Origin: an uncultured Mesocricetibacter sp.
GTDB taxonomy: Bacteria; Pseudomonadota; Gammaproteobacteria; Enterobacterales; Pasteurellaceae
DNA length: 9,280 bases
Direction of reading: 5' to 3'
NCBI GenBank assembly: GCA_905373425.1
Contig: CAJPST010000091.1
Location: 1-9,280, forward strand
Below the pieces are notes generated by a model, which worked only from the letters and a program-made list of their open reading frames with translations, was not told the origin of the DNA and did not search any database. Shown in pieces: positions 1 through 5,546 of the stretch (the first letter of the stretch is position 1; each line of letters starts with the position of its first letter). The translations under genes were made by a program, and so were the position numbers.

Positions 1-43
1 GATTTTTACTCTTTTATTCTTCTTTAAATGTAACTTTATTTAC

Positions 44-72
44 TTTACTCAAGGATAAAATTCTATTATAAA
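44..72 (+). promoter_or_regulatory. Candidate sigma-70 promoter of the Nramp-like gene
   Basis: A -35-like TTTACT (44-49, 4 of 6 consensus bases) lies 17 bp before a -10-like TATAAA (67-72, 5 of 6). Transcription would start near position 79, leaving a leader of about 37 bases. Purine-rich AAGAGA at 103-108 is the likely ribosome site, 7 bases before the ATG. An AATTTAT direct repeat with 11-bp period (85-91 and 96-102) lies in the leader; I see no recognisable Fur or MntR operator. The region is very AT-rich, so chance matches are likely. Confidence 0.45.
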
Positions 73-115
73 TAGGTCCTTTTTAATTTATGGTCAATTT
101 ATAAGAGAACATTTT

Positions 116-1384
116 ATGAGTGAAGTTTCAACTCCAGTAGAAAAATCAACATGGGCGAGTAAATTCTCTGCCTTAGGTCCTGGCATCGTGATGGCATCAG
201 CAGCTGTTGGTGGTTCGCATATTATTGCATCTACTCAAGCGGGTGCGATCTATGGTTGGGAATTAGTGAGTATTGTTATTCTTGCTAACTTATTTAAATA
301 TCCTTTCTTCCGTTTCGGTGTTCAATATACCCTAGATACTGGTAATACTTTGTTAGAAGGTTACCGTCAAAAAGGGAAGTTCTACCTTTGGTTATTCCTT
401 GCTTTAAACGTTTTTGCTACAGTAATTAATACTGCTGCAGTGGGATTATTAACGGCAGCAATTTTAACGTTTATTACACCAATTCCACTTCCAATGCCTG
501 TATTAAGCTCATTAGTGATTCTTGTGACAACCGGCATTTTATTGTTAGGGAAATATCGTTTATTAGATAGTTTATCAAAAATCATCATGATTGCTTTAAC
601 GGTAACAACCGTGAGCGCTGTCGTGATTGCTTTTATGCGTAATGGTATCAATGGCGTAGCCGCACCTGATTTTGTAGCGCCTTCTCCATGGGAATTAAGT
701 AAATTAGCATTTTTAGTGGCATTAATGGGCTGGATGCCTGCACCAATTGAAATTTCTGCTGTTAACTCTATGTGGGTGGTAGCAAAACGTCGTCTAACGA
801 AAGTATCTTATGAAGATGGTTTATTTGACTTCAACGTGGGTTATATTGGTACAGCAATTTTAGCTGTCGTATTCTTAGCACTTGGCGCATTAGTACAATA
901 TGGTTCTCCTGAAACCGTAGAGATGGTTGGCGGAAAATATATCGCACAGCTTATTAATATGTATGCAAGTACTATCGGTGAATGGTCTCGCTTATTAATT
1001 GCAGTCATTGCGTTCATGTGTATGTTTGGTACAACAATTACAGTAATTGATGGTTACTCTCGTACCAATGTTGAATCTTTGCGTATCTTATTCGGTAAAC
1101 AAGAAAGCTCTGTGAGAATTCTTAATATCGGTATGATTTTTGCGGCGTTATCTGGTTTAGCGATTATTTTCTACTTTAATAATGCAGTAGGCCCAATGCT
1201 GAAATTCGCGATGATTGCTTCATTTGTTTCTGCACCAATCTTTGCTTGGTTGAATTTATCTTTGACTAAGCACGCGAAACACAGTGTAAAAGGCGGATTG
1301 TTGTGGTTATCCCTTATCGGTTTATTCTACTTAATCGCCTTTGCAGGCTTGTTTATCGCCCAACAAGCTGGCTGGTTAAACTAA
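116..1384 (+). CDS. Nramp-superfamily membrane transporter with divergent metal-site motifs
   Basis: This 422-residue, highly hydrophobic protein has about 11 membrane segments and would sit in the inner membrane. The first helix region (residues about 21-50: GPG, then QAGA.YGW, then ANL) aligns with the start of MntH/Nramp proteins, which import Mn2+ or Fe2+ with protons. The two hallmark motifs are changed. The TM1 DPGN metal-binding stretch reads GGSH (residues 32-35), and the TM6 MPH motif reads MPA (207-209). Substrate choice therefore cannot be taken from classical Nramps; this is an Nramp-like transporter of unknown substrate, not a safe mntH. The gene is flanked by its own promoter and terminator and is probably monocistronic. 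The ATG at 116 is chosen because the N-terminus matches the family start and AAGAGA precedes it at 7 bases. Family placement is confident; substrate is unknown. Confidence 0.85.
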   Translation: MSEVSTPVEKSTWASKFSALGPGIVMASAAVGGSHIIASTQAGAIYGWELVSIVILANLFKYPFFRFGVQYTLDTGNTLLEGYRQKGKFYLWLFLALNVFATVINTAAVGLLTAAILTFITPIPLPMPVLSSLVILVTTGILLLGKYRLLDSLSKIIMIALTVTTVSAVVIAFMRNGINGVAAPDFVAPSPWELSKLAFLVALMGWMPAPIEISAVNSMWVVAKRRLTKVSYEDGLFDFNVGYIGTAILAVVFLALGALVQYGSPETVEMVGGKYIAQLINMYASTIGEWSRLLIAVIAFMCMFGTTITVIDGYSRTNVESLRILFGKQESSVRILNIGMIFAALSGLAIIFYFNNAVGPMLKFAMIASFVSAPIFAWLNLSLTKHAKHSVKGGLLWLSLIGLFYLIAFAGLFIAQQAGWLN

Positions 1385-1396
1385 AATAATTGAGAT

Positions 1397-1435
1397 AATT
1401 ACCGCACTTTAGTTTTAAAGTGCGGTAATTTTTTT
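1397..1435 (+). terminator. Intrinsic terminator made from two inverted uptake sequences
   Basis: A perfect 14-bp stem (1397-1410 with 1417-1430) encloses a 6-base loop and is followed by a T run to 1435. The stem contains an uptake-sequence core in each orientation: ACCGCACTT at 1401-1409 and AAGTGCGGT at 1418-1426. Paired inverted uptake sequences downstream of genes that double as Rho-independent terminators are well known in Haemophilus and relatives. It ends the Nramp-like transcript. Confidence 0.9.
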
Positions 1436-1462
1436 GAAAGTTTTTAGCAGAAAAGGTATGAT
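1434..1462 (+). promoter_or_regulatory. Strong sigma-70 promoter for nudB-yebC
   Basis: TTGAAA (1434-1439, 5 of 6 bases of the -35 consensus) is followed after exactly 17 bp by TATGAT (1457-1462, 5 of 6 bases of the -10). The -35 box begins inside the T run of the preceding terminator, so one transcript ends where the next promoter starts. Transcription would begin near 1469, giving a leader of only about 17 bases before the nudB ATG. It probably drives nudB, yebC and the lipoprotein gene, since no clear terminator separates them. Confidence 0.7.
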
Positions 1463-1485
1463 GCTGCCCATTCTCAATTATGTAG

Positions 1486-1956
1486 ATGACGAGCTTGAAA
1501 TATAAAAATAATCGATCGGTTCTCGTGGTAATTTATGCGAAAAGCACGCATCGTGTTCTTATGCTTCAGCGCCAAGACGATCCCAGCTTTTGGCAATCCG
1601 TTACGGGGACATTGGAAACCAACGAAACACCAAGAGAAACAGCAATTCGAGAAGTTTGGGAAGAAGTTGGATTAAAAATAGAAGAAAATTCGACCGCACT
1701 TTTTGATTGTAAAGAGAGTATAGAATTTGAAATTTTTCCGCATTTCCGCTATAAATACGCACAGAATGTGACTCACTGTCATGAACATTGGTTTTTATTG
1801 GCAGTTGAGCAGGAATTTAAACCGATATTAAGTGAGCATTTGGCGTATCAATGGGTTTCACCAGAACATGCGATCCAAATGACGAAATCGCCGAATAATG
1901 CCGAGGCCATCAAAAAATATTTGATGAACGGCTTTCCTCTATATAAGAGGATTTAA
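1486..1956 (+). CDS. nudB: Dihydroneopterin triphosphate diphosphatase (Nudix hydrolase NudB)
   Basis: This 156-residue cytosolic Nudix hydrolase removes pyrophosphate from 7,8-dihydroneopterin triphosphate, an early step of folate synthesis. The full Nudix box GX5EX7REUXEEXGU is present at residues 41-63 (G41, E47, R55-E56, E59-E60, G62). The rest follows E. coli NudB, including the LVVIYA strand, the LMLQR...FWQSVTG stretch, FEIF.H.R..YA, and EHLAY.W near the C-terminus. The ATG at 1486 gives an N-terminus of the same length as E. coli NudB. It lacks a good Shine-Dalgarno and the mRNA leader would be short; a TTG at 1495 is a weaker alternative. An uptake sequence lies inside (1693-1701). 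The gene is the first of a probable nudB-yebC-lipoprotein operon, 34 bases before yebC. The nudB-yebC-ruvC neighbourhood is typical of gamma-proteobacteria. Confidence 0.93.
   Translation: MTSLKYKNNRSVLVVIYAKSTHRVLMLQRQDDPSFWQSVTGTLETNETPRETAIREVWEEVGLKIEENSTALFDCKESIEFEIFPHFRYKYAQNVTHCHEHWFLLAVEQEFKPILSEHLAYQWVSPEHAIQMTKSPNNAEAIKKYLMNGFPLYKRI
1693..1701 (-). repeat. DNA uptake sequence core in nudB
   Basis: ACCGCACTT is a perfect reverse copy of the Haemophilus-type uptake core AAGTGCGGT and is followed by the usual T-rich flank. In the nudB frame it encodes Ser-Thr-Ala-Leu, in a stretch where E. coli NudB is not conserved. Confidence 0.9.
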
Positions 1957-1957
1957 T

Positions 1958-1973
1958 TTAAAAACGTTTTTAA
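1958..1973. repeat. 16-bp perfect palindrome before yebC
   Basis: TTAAAAACGTTTTTAA is self-complementary over 16 bases. It lies between the nudB stop and the yebC ribosome site (AGAAGGA, 1978-1984). A smaller inverted repeat, CCTCT/AGAGG (1936-1950), lies just upstream at the end of nudB. It could be an operator or an mRNA fold; in AT-rich DNA chance is also plausible. It does not look like a terminator, because the stem has almost no GC and leaves no loop. Confidence 0.4.
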
Positions 1974-1990
1974 GATAAGAAGGAAATCAA

Positions 1991-2731
1991 ATGGCAGGAC
2001 ATAGTAAGTGGGCCAATATTAAACACCGTAAAGCGGCACAAGATGCGCAACGCGGTAAAATTTTTACGAAATTAATTCGTGAATTAGTAACTGCTGCTAA
2101 AATTGGTGGTGGTGATGTTAGTGCTAACCCGCGCTTACGTGCAGCGGTAGATAAAGCGTTATCCAGCAATATGACGCGCGATACTATTAATCGTGCGATT
2201 GAACGCGGTGTAGGTGGTGGCGATGACACCAATATGGAAACCCGTATTTACGAAGGTTATGGTCCGGGTGGAACTGCTGTGATGGTTGAGTGTCTAAGTG
2301 ACAACGCAAATCGAACCATTTCACAAGTTCGCCCAAGTTTCACTAAATGTGGCGGTAACTTAGGGACCGAAGGTTCTGTGGGCTATTTATTCAGCAAAAA
2401 AGGCTTGATTTTAATTAGCCAAGGTGAAGAAGATGCGTTAATGGAGGCAGCGATTGAAGCCGGTGCGGATGATGTTCAACCGCAAGATGATGGTTCATTT
2501 GAAATCTATACAGCGTGGGAGGATTTAGGTTCTGTGCGAGATGCAATCGAAGCGGCAGGGTTTAAAATTGACAATGCTGAAGTGACGATGATTCCATCAA
2601 CAACAGTTGATCTTGATCTTGAAACTGCGCCTAAATTGTTGCGTCTAATTGACATGTTAGAAGACTGTGACGATGTACAAAACGTATATCATAACGGTGA
2701 AATTAGTGATGAAGTTGCAGCTCAGCTGTAA
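1991..2731 (+). CDS. yebC: YebC/PmpR (TACO1) family regulatory protein
   Basis: At 246 residues this matches the length of E. coli YebC. The family signature GHSKWANIKHRK sits at residues 3-14, followed by the RGKIFTKL..EL...AK.GGGD segment, the MTRDTINRAIERG helix and the YEGYGPGG...V motif near residues 90-100. Cytosolic YebC/TACO1 proteins were long annotated as DNA-binding regulators (PmpR). More recent work links them to relief of ribosomes stalled at proline stretches, so the exact role here is open. A good Shine-Dalgarno (AAGGA at 1980-1984) lies 6 bases before the ATG. The gene sits between nudB and the lipoprotein gene with short gaps and is probably cotranscribed with both. The yebC-ruvC linkage is ancient, but here a lipoprotein gene and a terminator come between the two. 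Confidence 0.96.
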   Translation: MAGHSKWANIKHRKAAQDAQRGKIFTKLIRELVTAAKIGGGDVSANPRLRAAVDKALSSNMTRDTINRAIERGVGGGDDTNMETRIYEGYGPGGTAVMVECLSDNANRTISQVRPSFTKCGGNLGTEGSVGYLFSKKGLILISQGEEDALMEAAIEAGADDVQPQDDGSFEIYTAWEDLGSVRDAIEAAGFKIDNAEVTMIPSTTVDLDLETAPKLLRLIDMLEDCDDVQNVYHNGEISDEVAAQL

Positions 2732-2748
2732 TTTTAAGGAGAAGAAAA

Positions 2749-3183
2749 ATGAAATTAGCTAAAGTATTACCTGCAATGACCGCTTTTGTTGTTTTATCTG
2801 CTTGTGCAAACGAAGCACCAAAAATGGAAAATAAAGTAGAGCAAGTGGCAACACCTACTGTAACGGATAAAACAGTGGTTTATACTTGCAACAAGAAAAC
2901 CGTAACAGCGGTTTATCAATTTGAAAACCAAGAGCCGACTGGAGCAATGGTGATGGTCGGTGATAAAGTCATTGCAAAAGATTTTACACGTGATGCCGCT
3001 CAAAAAGACTTCACTTCATTTACTTCCGGCAAATATGTTTGGAACGTAGATAGCGGTTTAACTTTAGATAAATTTGATTCTGTTGTGCCGGTAAATCTTT
3101 TACTTAAAGGCAAAAATTCAGATAAAATTATCGTAAAAAACTGCGATGTTAATGCAAAAGCAACTGCAAAAGCAAATCAATAG
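2749..3183 (+). CDS. Small lipoprotein, possibly MliC-like (lysozyme-inhibitor fold)
   Basis: The 144-residue product has a short charged N-terminus, a hydrophobic stretch and the lipobox LSAC with lipidated C19. The next residue is Ala, which by the Lol sorting rule favours the outer membrane. After a low-complexity linker (about 20-42) comes a beta-rich domain: VVYTC (C47), VYQFEN, FTSGKYVW (91-98), LLLKG (117-121) and KNC (C132). Spacing of the two cysteines, the Y-x-C start and the SGxYxW...KG...NC ending resemble the MliC/PliC family, which blocks host C-type lysozyme. I infer that from pattern only; the conserved MliC loop is not an exact match. The tail (about 136-144) is rich in Lys and Ala. 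A near-perfect Shine-Dalgarno TAAGGAG (2735-2741) and the 17-base gap after yebC indicate cotranscription. A strong terminator follows. Confidence 0.85.
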   Translation: MKLAKVLPAMTAFVVLSACANEAPKMENKVEQVATPTVTDKTVVYTCNKKTVTAVYQFENQEPTGAMVMVGDKVIAKDFTRDAAQKDFTSFTSGKYVWNVDSGLTLDKFDSVVPVNLLLKGKNSDKIIVKNCDVNAKATAKANQ

Positions 3184-3193
3184 TTAAAACTAA

Positions 3194-3225
3194 AAACGGC
3201 CGGCGTTGACCGGCCGTTTATTTTT
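3194..3225 (+). terminator. GC-rich intrinsic terminator after the lipoprotein gene
   Basis: AAACGGCCGG (3194-3203) pairs perfectly with CCGGCCGTTT (3210-3219) around a 6-base loop, followed by ATTTTT. The stem is 10 bp with a GC-rich core. It ends the nudB-yebC-lipoprotein transcript only 9 bases before the ruvC ATG, so ruvC depends on readthrough or on a promoter I could not identify. Confidence 0.88.
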
Positions 3226-3233
3226 GATAATTT

Positions 3234-3815
3234 ATGAGTATTATTTTAGGCATTGATCCAGGATCTCGTGTAACGGGGTATGGTGTGATTCGACAAAATG
3301 GTCGCCACTTAGAATACCTCGGTAGCGGTGCAATCCGTACGCAAGTGGAGGATTTGCCCTCTCGTTTAAAACGAATTTATGCGGGTGTGACGGAGATTAT
3401 CACACAATTTCAACCGGATATGTTTGCCATTGAACAAGTTTTTATGGCAAAAAATGCGGATTCCGCTTTAAAACTTGGTCAAGCACGCGGAACGGCGATT
3501 GTAGCGGCAGTGAATCAAGATTTACCCGTATTTGAATATGCCGCACGCTTGGTAAAGCAAACAGTGGTAGGTATTGGTTCTGCAGATAAATTACAAGTTC
3601 AGGATATGGTGACACGAATTTTAAAGTTGTCAGATAAGCCACAGGTTGATGCGGCAGATGCATTGGCCATTGCAATTACTCATGCTCACACGATACAACA
3701 CTCTTTGCATATTGCAAGTGCAACTAAAACAACAGAAACACATGAAAAAATGACCGCACTTTTAAAAACAAGGTATAGCCGAGGACGATTTAGACTGAAA
3801 ATAAAACTGGATTAA
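3234..3815 (+). CDS. ruvC: Holliday junction resolvase RuvC
   Basis: RuvC is a dimeric Mg2+-dependent endonuclease that cuts Holliday junctions after RuvAB branch migration. The protein starts with the family motif ILGIDPGSRVTGYG and has the acidic catalytic residues D8, E67, D139 and D142 (counting Met), the last two in DAADALAIAITH. At 193 residues it is about 20 longer than E. coli RuvC. The extra C-terminal part (from about residue 154) contains MTALLKT, encoded by an uptake sequence, followed by a basic Arg/Lys-rich end. The ATG at 3234 is fixed by homology. It has no Shine-Dalgarno and sits just behind the T run of a terminator, which suggests low or conditional expression. The stop codon lies in the loop of the downstream palindrome. 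Confidence 0.96.
   Translation: MSIILGIDPGSRVTGYGVIRQNGRHLEYLGSGAIRTQVEDLPSRLKRIYAGVTEIITQFQPDMFAIEQVFMAKNADSALKLGQARGTAIVAAVNQDLPVFEYAARLVKQTVVGIGSADKLQVQDMVTRILKLSDKPQVDAADALAIAITHAHTIQHSLHIASATKTTETHEKMTALLKTRYSRGRFRLKIKLD
3753..3761 (-). repeat. DNA uptake sequence core in the ruvC tail
   Basis: ACCGCACTT is a perfect reverse copy of the uptake core with an A/T-rich flank. It codes for part of MTALLKT in the C-terminal extension that E. coli RuvC lacks. Confidence 0.9.
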
Positions 3816-3831
3816 TATCCAGTTTTATTTT
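3798..3831. terminator. 15-bp palindrome at the ruvC stop, terminator-like
   Basis: The arms 3798-3812 and 3817-3831 are perfectly complementary (15 bp) around the 4-base loop TAAT. The loop holds the ruvC TAA stop (3813-3815). The right arm ends in TTTTATTTT, so the RNA can form a hairpin with a U-rich 3' side. The outer half of the stem is A/U only, so termination may be partial. The same palindrome contains the LexA-type operator. Confidence 0.5.
3807..3822. promoter_or_regulatory. LexA (SOS) operator upstream of ruvAB
   Basis: CTGGATTAATATCCAG fits CTG-N10-CAG, the core of the gamma-proteobacterial LexA box (CTGT-N8-ACAG, here 6 of 8 fixed bases). The arms CTGGAT and ATCCAG with a 4-base centre are the same as those I recall for the E. 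coli ruvAB operator (CTGGAT-ATCT-ATCCAG). It lies 42 bases before the ruvA ATG, where an SOS operator for ruvAB should be. A weak -10 candidate, TATGCT (3831-3836), follows it, so LexA would cover the -35 region. This predicts repression by LexA and induction of ruvAB after DNA damage. Confidence 0.78.
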
Positions 3832-3864
3832 ATGCTATGCAAAATTTTTTCAAATGGAAATCTT

Positions 3865-4476
3865 ATGATTGGTCGTTTAAAAGGCACGTTATTAGAAAAA
3901 CAACCTCCTGAAATTTTGCTTGATGTACAAGGCGTGGGTTACGAATTATTGTTACCAATGACCAGTTTTTATAACTTGCCGGAAATCGGGCAAGAAGCTA
4001 CTTTATTTACTCATCTTGTAGTGCGTGAAGATGCCCACCTTCTTTTTGGATTTGCCCAAAAAACTGACCGCACTTTGTTCCGTGAACTGATTAAAACTAA
4101 TGGTGTTGGTCCCAAGCTGGCATTAGCGATTTTATCGGCTATGTCGGTGGAGGACTTTGCTTATGCTATTGAGCGTGAAGAGCTTTCAAAATTAGTAAAA
4201 ATTCCCGGTGTAGGTAAGAAAACAGCAGAACGCTTATTGGTGGAATTAAAAGGTAAATTTAAAGGCATAAAACAAACAGATTTCTTTATAGAAAGCTCCC
4301 ATATTAAGACATCTTCAATGACCGCTCAAAATGAAACGCCTCTTGATGAGGCGGTTTCAGCCTTGATTGCCCTTGGATACAAACCGGCAGAAGCTGAAAA
4401 AATGGTAACAAAAGTGGCAAAACCGGATTTAAATAGTGAAAAATTAATCCGTGAAGCGTTAAAAGCCGCATTATAG
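3865..4476 (+). CDS. ruvA: Holliday junction branch migration protein RuvA
   Basis: RuvA tetramers bind the four-way junction and load the RuvB motor. From the ATG at 3865 the protein is 203 residues, exactly the E. coli length, and begins MIGRLKG as the family does. An in-frame ATG at 3832 would add 11 residues unlike any RuvA and would overlap the promoter region, so I reject it. Visible parts are the N-terminal OB domain with the acidic pin E55-D56 (VVREDA), two helix-hairpin-helix motifs (NGVGPK at 79-84 and PGVGKK at 114-119), a variable linker (about 130-157), and the RuvB-binding C-terminal domain (about 158-203, ALGYKPAEA). The ribosome site is weak (GGAAA, 3856-3860). The stop is 9 bases before ruvB. 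Expression is probably under LexA. Confidence 0.96.
   Translation: MIGRLKGTLLEKQPPEILLDVQGVGYELLLPMTSFYNLPEIGQEATLFTHLVVREDAHLLFGFAQKTDRTLFRELIKTNGVGPKLALAILSAMSVEDFAYAIEREELSKLVKIPGVGKKTAERLLVELKGKFKGIKQTDFFIESSHIKTSSMTAQNETPLDEAVSALIALGYKPAEAEKMVTKVAKPDLNSEKLIREALKAAL
4067..4075 (-). repeat. DNA uptake sequence core in ruvA
   Basis: ACCGCACTT is a perfect reverse uptake core encoding Asp-Arg-Thr-Leu in the segment just before the first helix-hairpin-helix motif. E. coli RuvA has a similar ERTLF here, so the uptake sequence occupies permissive, near-native codons. Confidence 0.9.
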
Positions 4477-4485
4477 AGAATAACA

Positions 4486-5493
4486 ATGATTGAAGCAGAT
4501 CGCATTATTAGCGCAAGCGCCAAATCGGAAGATGAATATATTGATCGTGCTATTCGCCCGAAGCTATTGGCTGATTATATAGGGCAGCCACAAGTACGTG
4601 AACAGATGGATATTTTCATTAAAGCCTCCAAGTTACGGCAGGATGCATTGGATCATTTGTTAATTTTCGGTCCGCCGGGATTGGGAAAAACAACACTGGC
4701 GAATATTGTAGCCAATGAAATGGGAGTAAATATTCGTACAACATCAGGTCCGGTGCTCGAAAAAGCAGGTGATTTGGCAGCGATGCTGACTAACCTTGAA
4801 CCGCATGACGTATTGTTTATTGATGAAATTCACAGGTTGTCCCCAGCAATAGAAGAAGTGCTTTATCCTGCAATGGAAGATTATCAGCTGGATATTATGA
4901 TTGGCGAAGGGCCGGCCGCACGTTCCATTAAACTGGATTTGCCGCCATTTACATTGATCGGTGCTACCACCCGCGCAGGTTCATTGACCTCCCCTTTACG
5001 TGATCGCTTTGGGATTGTGCAGCGCTTAGAGTTTTACTCGGTGGAGGATTTAACCTTTATTGTTTCACGTAGTGCCAATTGCTTAAATTTGGATATTTCC
5101 GCGTCTGCAGCACATGAAATTGCCTGTCGTTCACGTGGTACACCACGTATTGCTAATAGATTATTACGCCGTGTACGTGATTATGCCGACGTTAAAAATA
5201 GTGGTATTATCTCTGAAGATATTGCAAAATCGGCATTAACTATGTTGGATATTGATCAGGCTGGGTTTGATTATTTGGATCGCAAGTTACTTAGTGCGGT
5301 AATTGAACGCTTTGACGGAGGGCCTGTGGGGCTGGATAACTTAGCTGCTGCCATTGGAGAAGAGCGGGATACTATTGAAGATGTATTGGAACCGTTTTTA
5401 ATTCAGCAGGGATTTTTACAACGCACTCCACGCGGTCGAATCGCAACCTCCAGAACATATCGCCATTTTGGTTTACAAAAATTAACTGAATAA
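4486..5493 (+). CDS. ruvB: Holliday junction branch migration helicase RuvB
   Basis: RuvB is a hexameric AAA+ ATPase that pulls DNA through the RuvA-bound junction. The protein has 335 residues and numbers like E. coli RuvB. It has Walker A GPPGLGKT (62-69, K68), Walker B FIDEIH (111-116, D113/E114), sensor 1 in GATTRAGSLTSP, the arginine finger R174 in LRDRFG, sensor 2 region GTPRIANRLLRRVRD, and a winged-helix C-terminal domain (about 255-335, with GGPVGLDNLAAAIGE and QQGFLQRTPRGR). The start MIEADR matches the family; only a weak AGAGA precedes it, 9 bases after the ruvA stop, which fits translational coupling in a ruvAB operon. A bidirectional terminator overlaps the stop. No defects are visible. 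Confidence 0.97.
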   Translation: MIEADRIISASAKSEDEYIDRAIRPKLLADYIGQPQVREQMDIFIKASKLRQDALDHLLIFGPPGLGKTTLANIVANEMGVNIRTTSGPVLEKAGDLAAMLTNLEPHDVLFIDEIHRLSPAIEEVLYPAMEDYQLDIMIGEGPAARSIKLDLPPFTLIGATTRAGSLTSPLRDRFGIVQRLEFYSVEDLTFIVSRSANCLNLDISASAAHEIACRSRGTPRIANRLLRRVRDYADVKNSGIISEDIAKSALTMLDIDQAGFDYLDRKLLSAVIERFDGGPVGLDNLAAAIGEERDTIEDVLEPFLIQQGFLQRTPRGRIATSRTYRHFGLQKLTE

Positions 5494-5530
5494 AATAAAG
5501 GCTTACCATTTTGAGTAAGCCTTTATTTTT
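5492..5530. terminator. Bidirectional terminator between ruvB and the convergent gene
   Basis: Arms 5492-5506 and 5515-5529 form a 15-bp perfect stem (core AAAGGCTTAC / GTAAGCCTTT) with an 8-base loop. A T run follows on the plus strand, and the A-rich left arm gives a T-rich run on the minus strand. It begins at the ruvB stop codon and lies 17 bases past the stop of the minus-strand gene, so it serves both convergent transcripts. Confidence 0.88.
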
Positions 5531-5546
5531 AAATTCGGACAAACAA

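Noticed and set aside
1987..2232. Minus-strand frames opposite yebC, ruvA, cydA and cydB
   Set aside because: They overlap strongly conserved genes, have no ribosome sites and no recognisable protein features.
3385..3405. GTGTGA...TCACAC inverted repeat resembling a CRP site
   Set aside because: The spacing is 9 rather than 6 bases and it lies inside conserved ruvC coding sequence.
3832..3864. Longer RuvA start at the ATG at 3832
   Set aside because: It adds 11 residues not found in the RuvA family, lacks a ribosome site and overlaps the LexA operator/promoter region; MIGRLKG at 3865 is the conserved start.
5292..5300. TAGTGCGGT in ruvB as an uptake sequence
   Set aside because: One mismatch in the 9-base core, and the sequence encodes conserved RuvB residues; probably chance.
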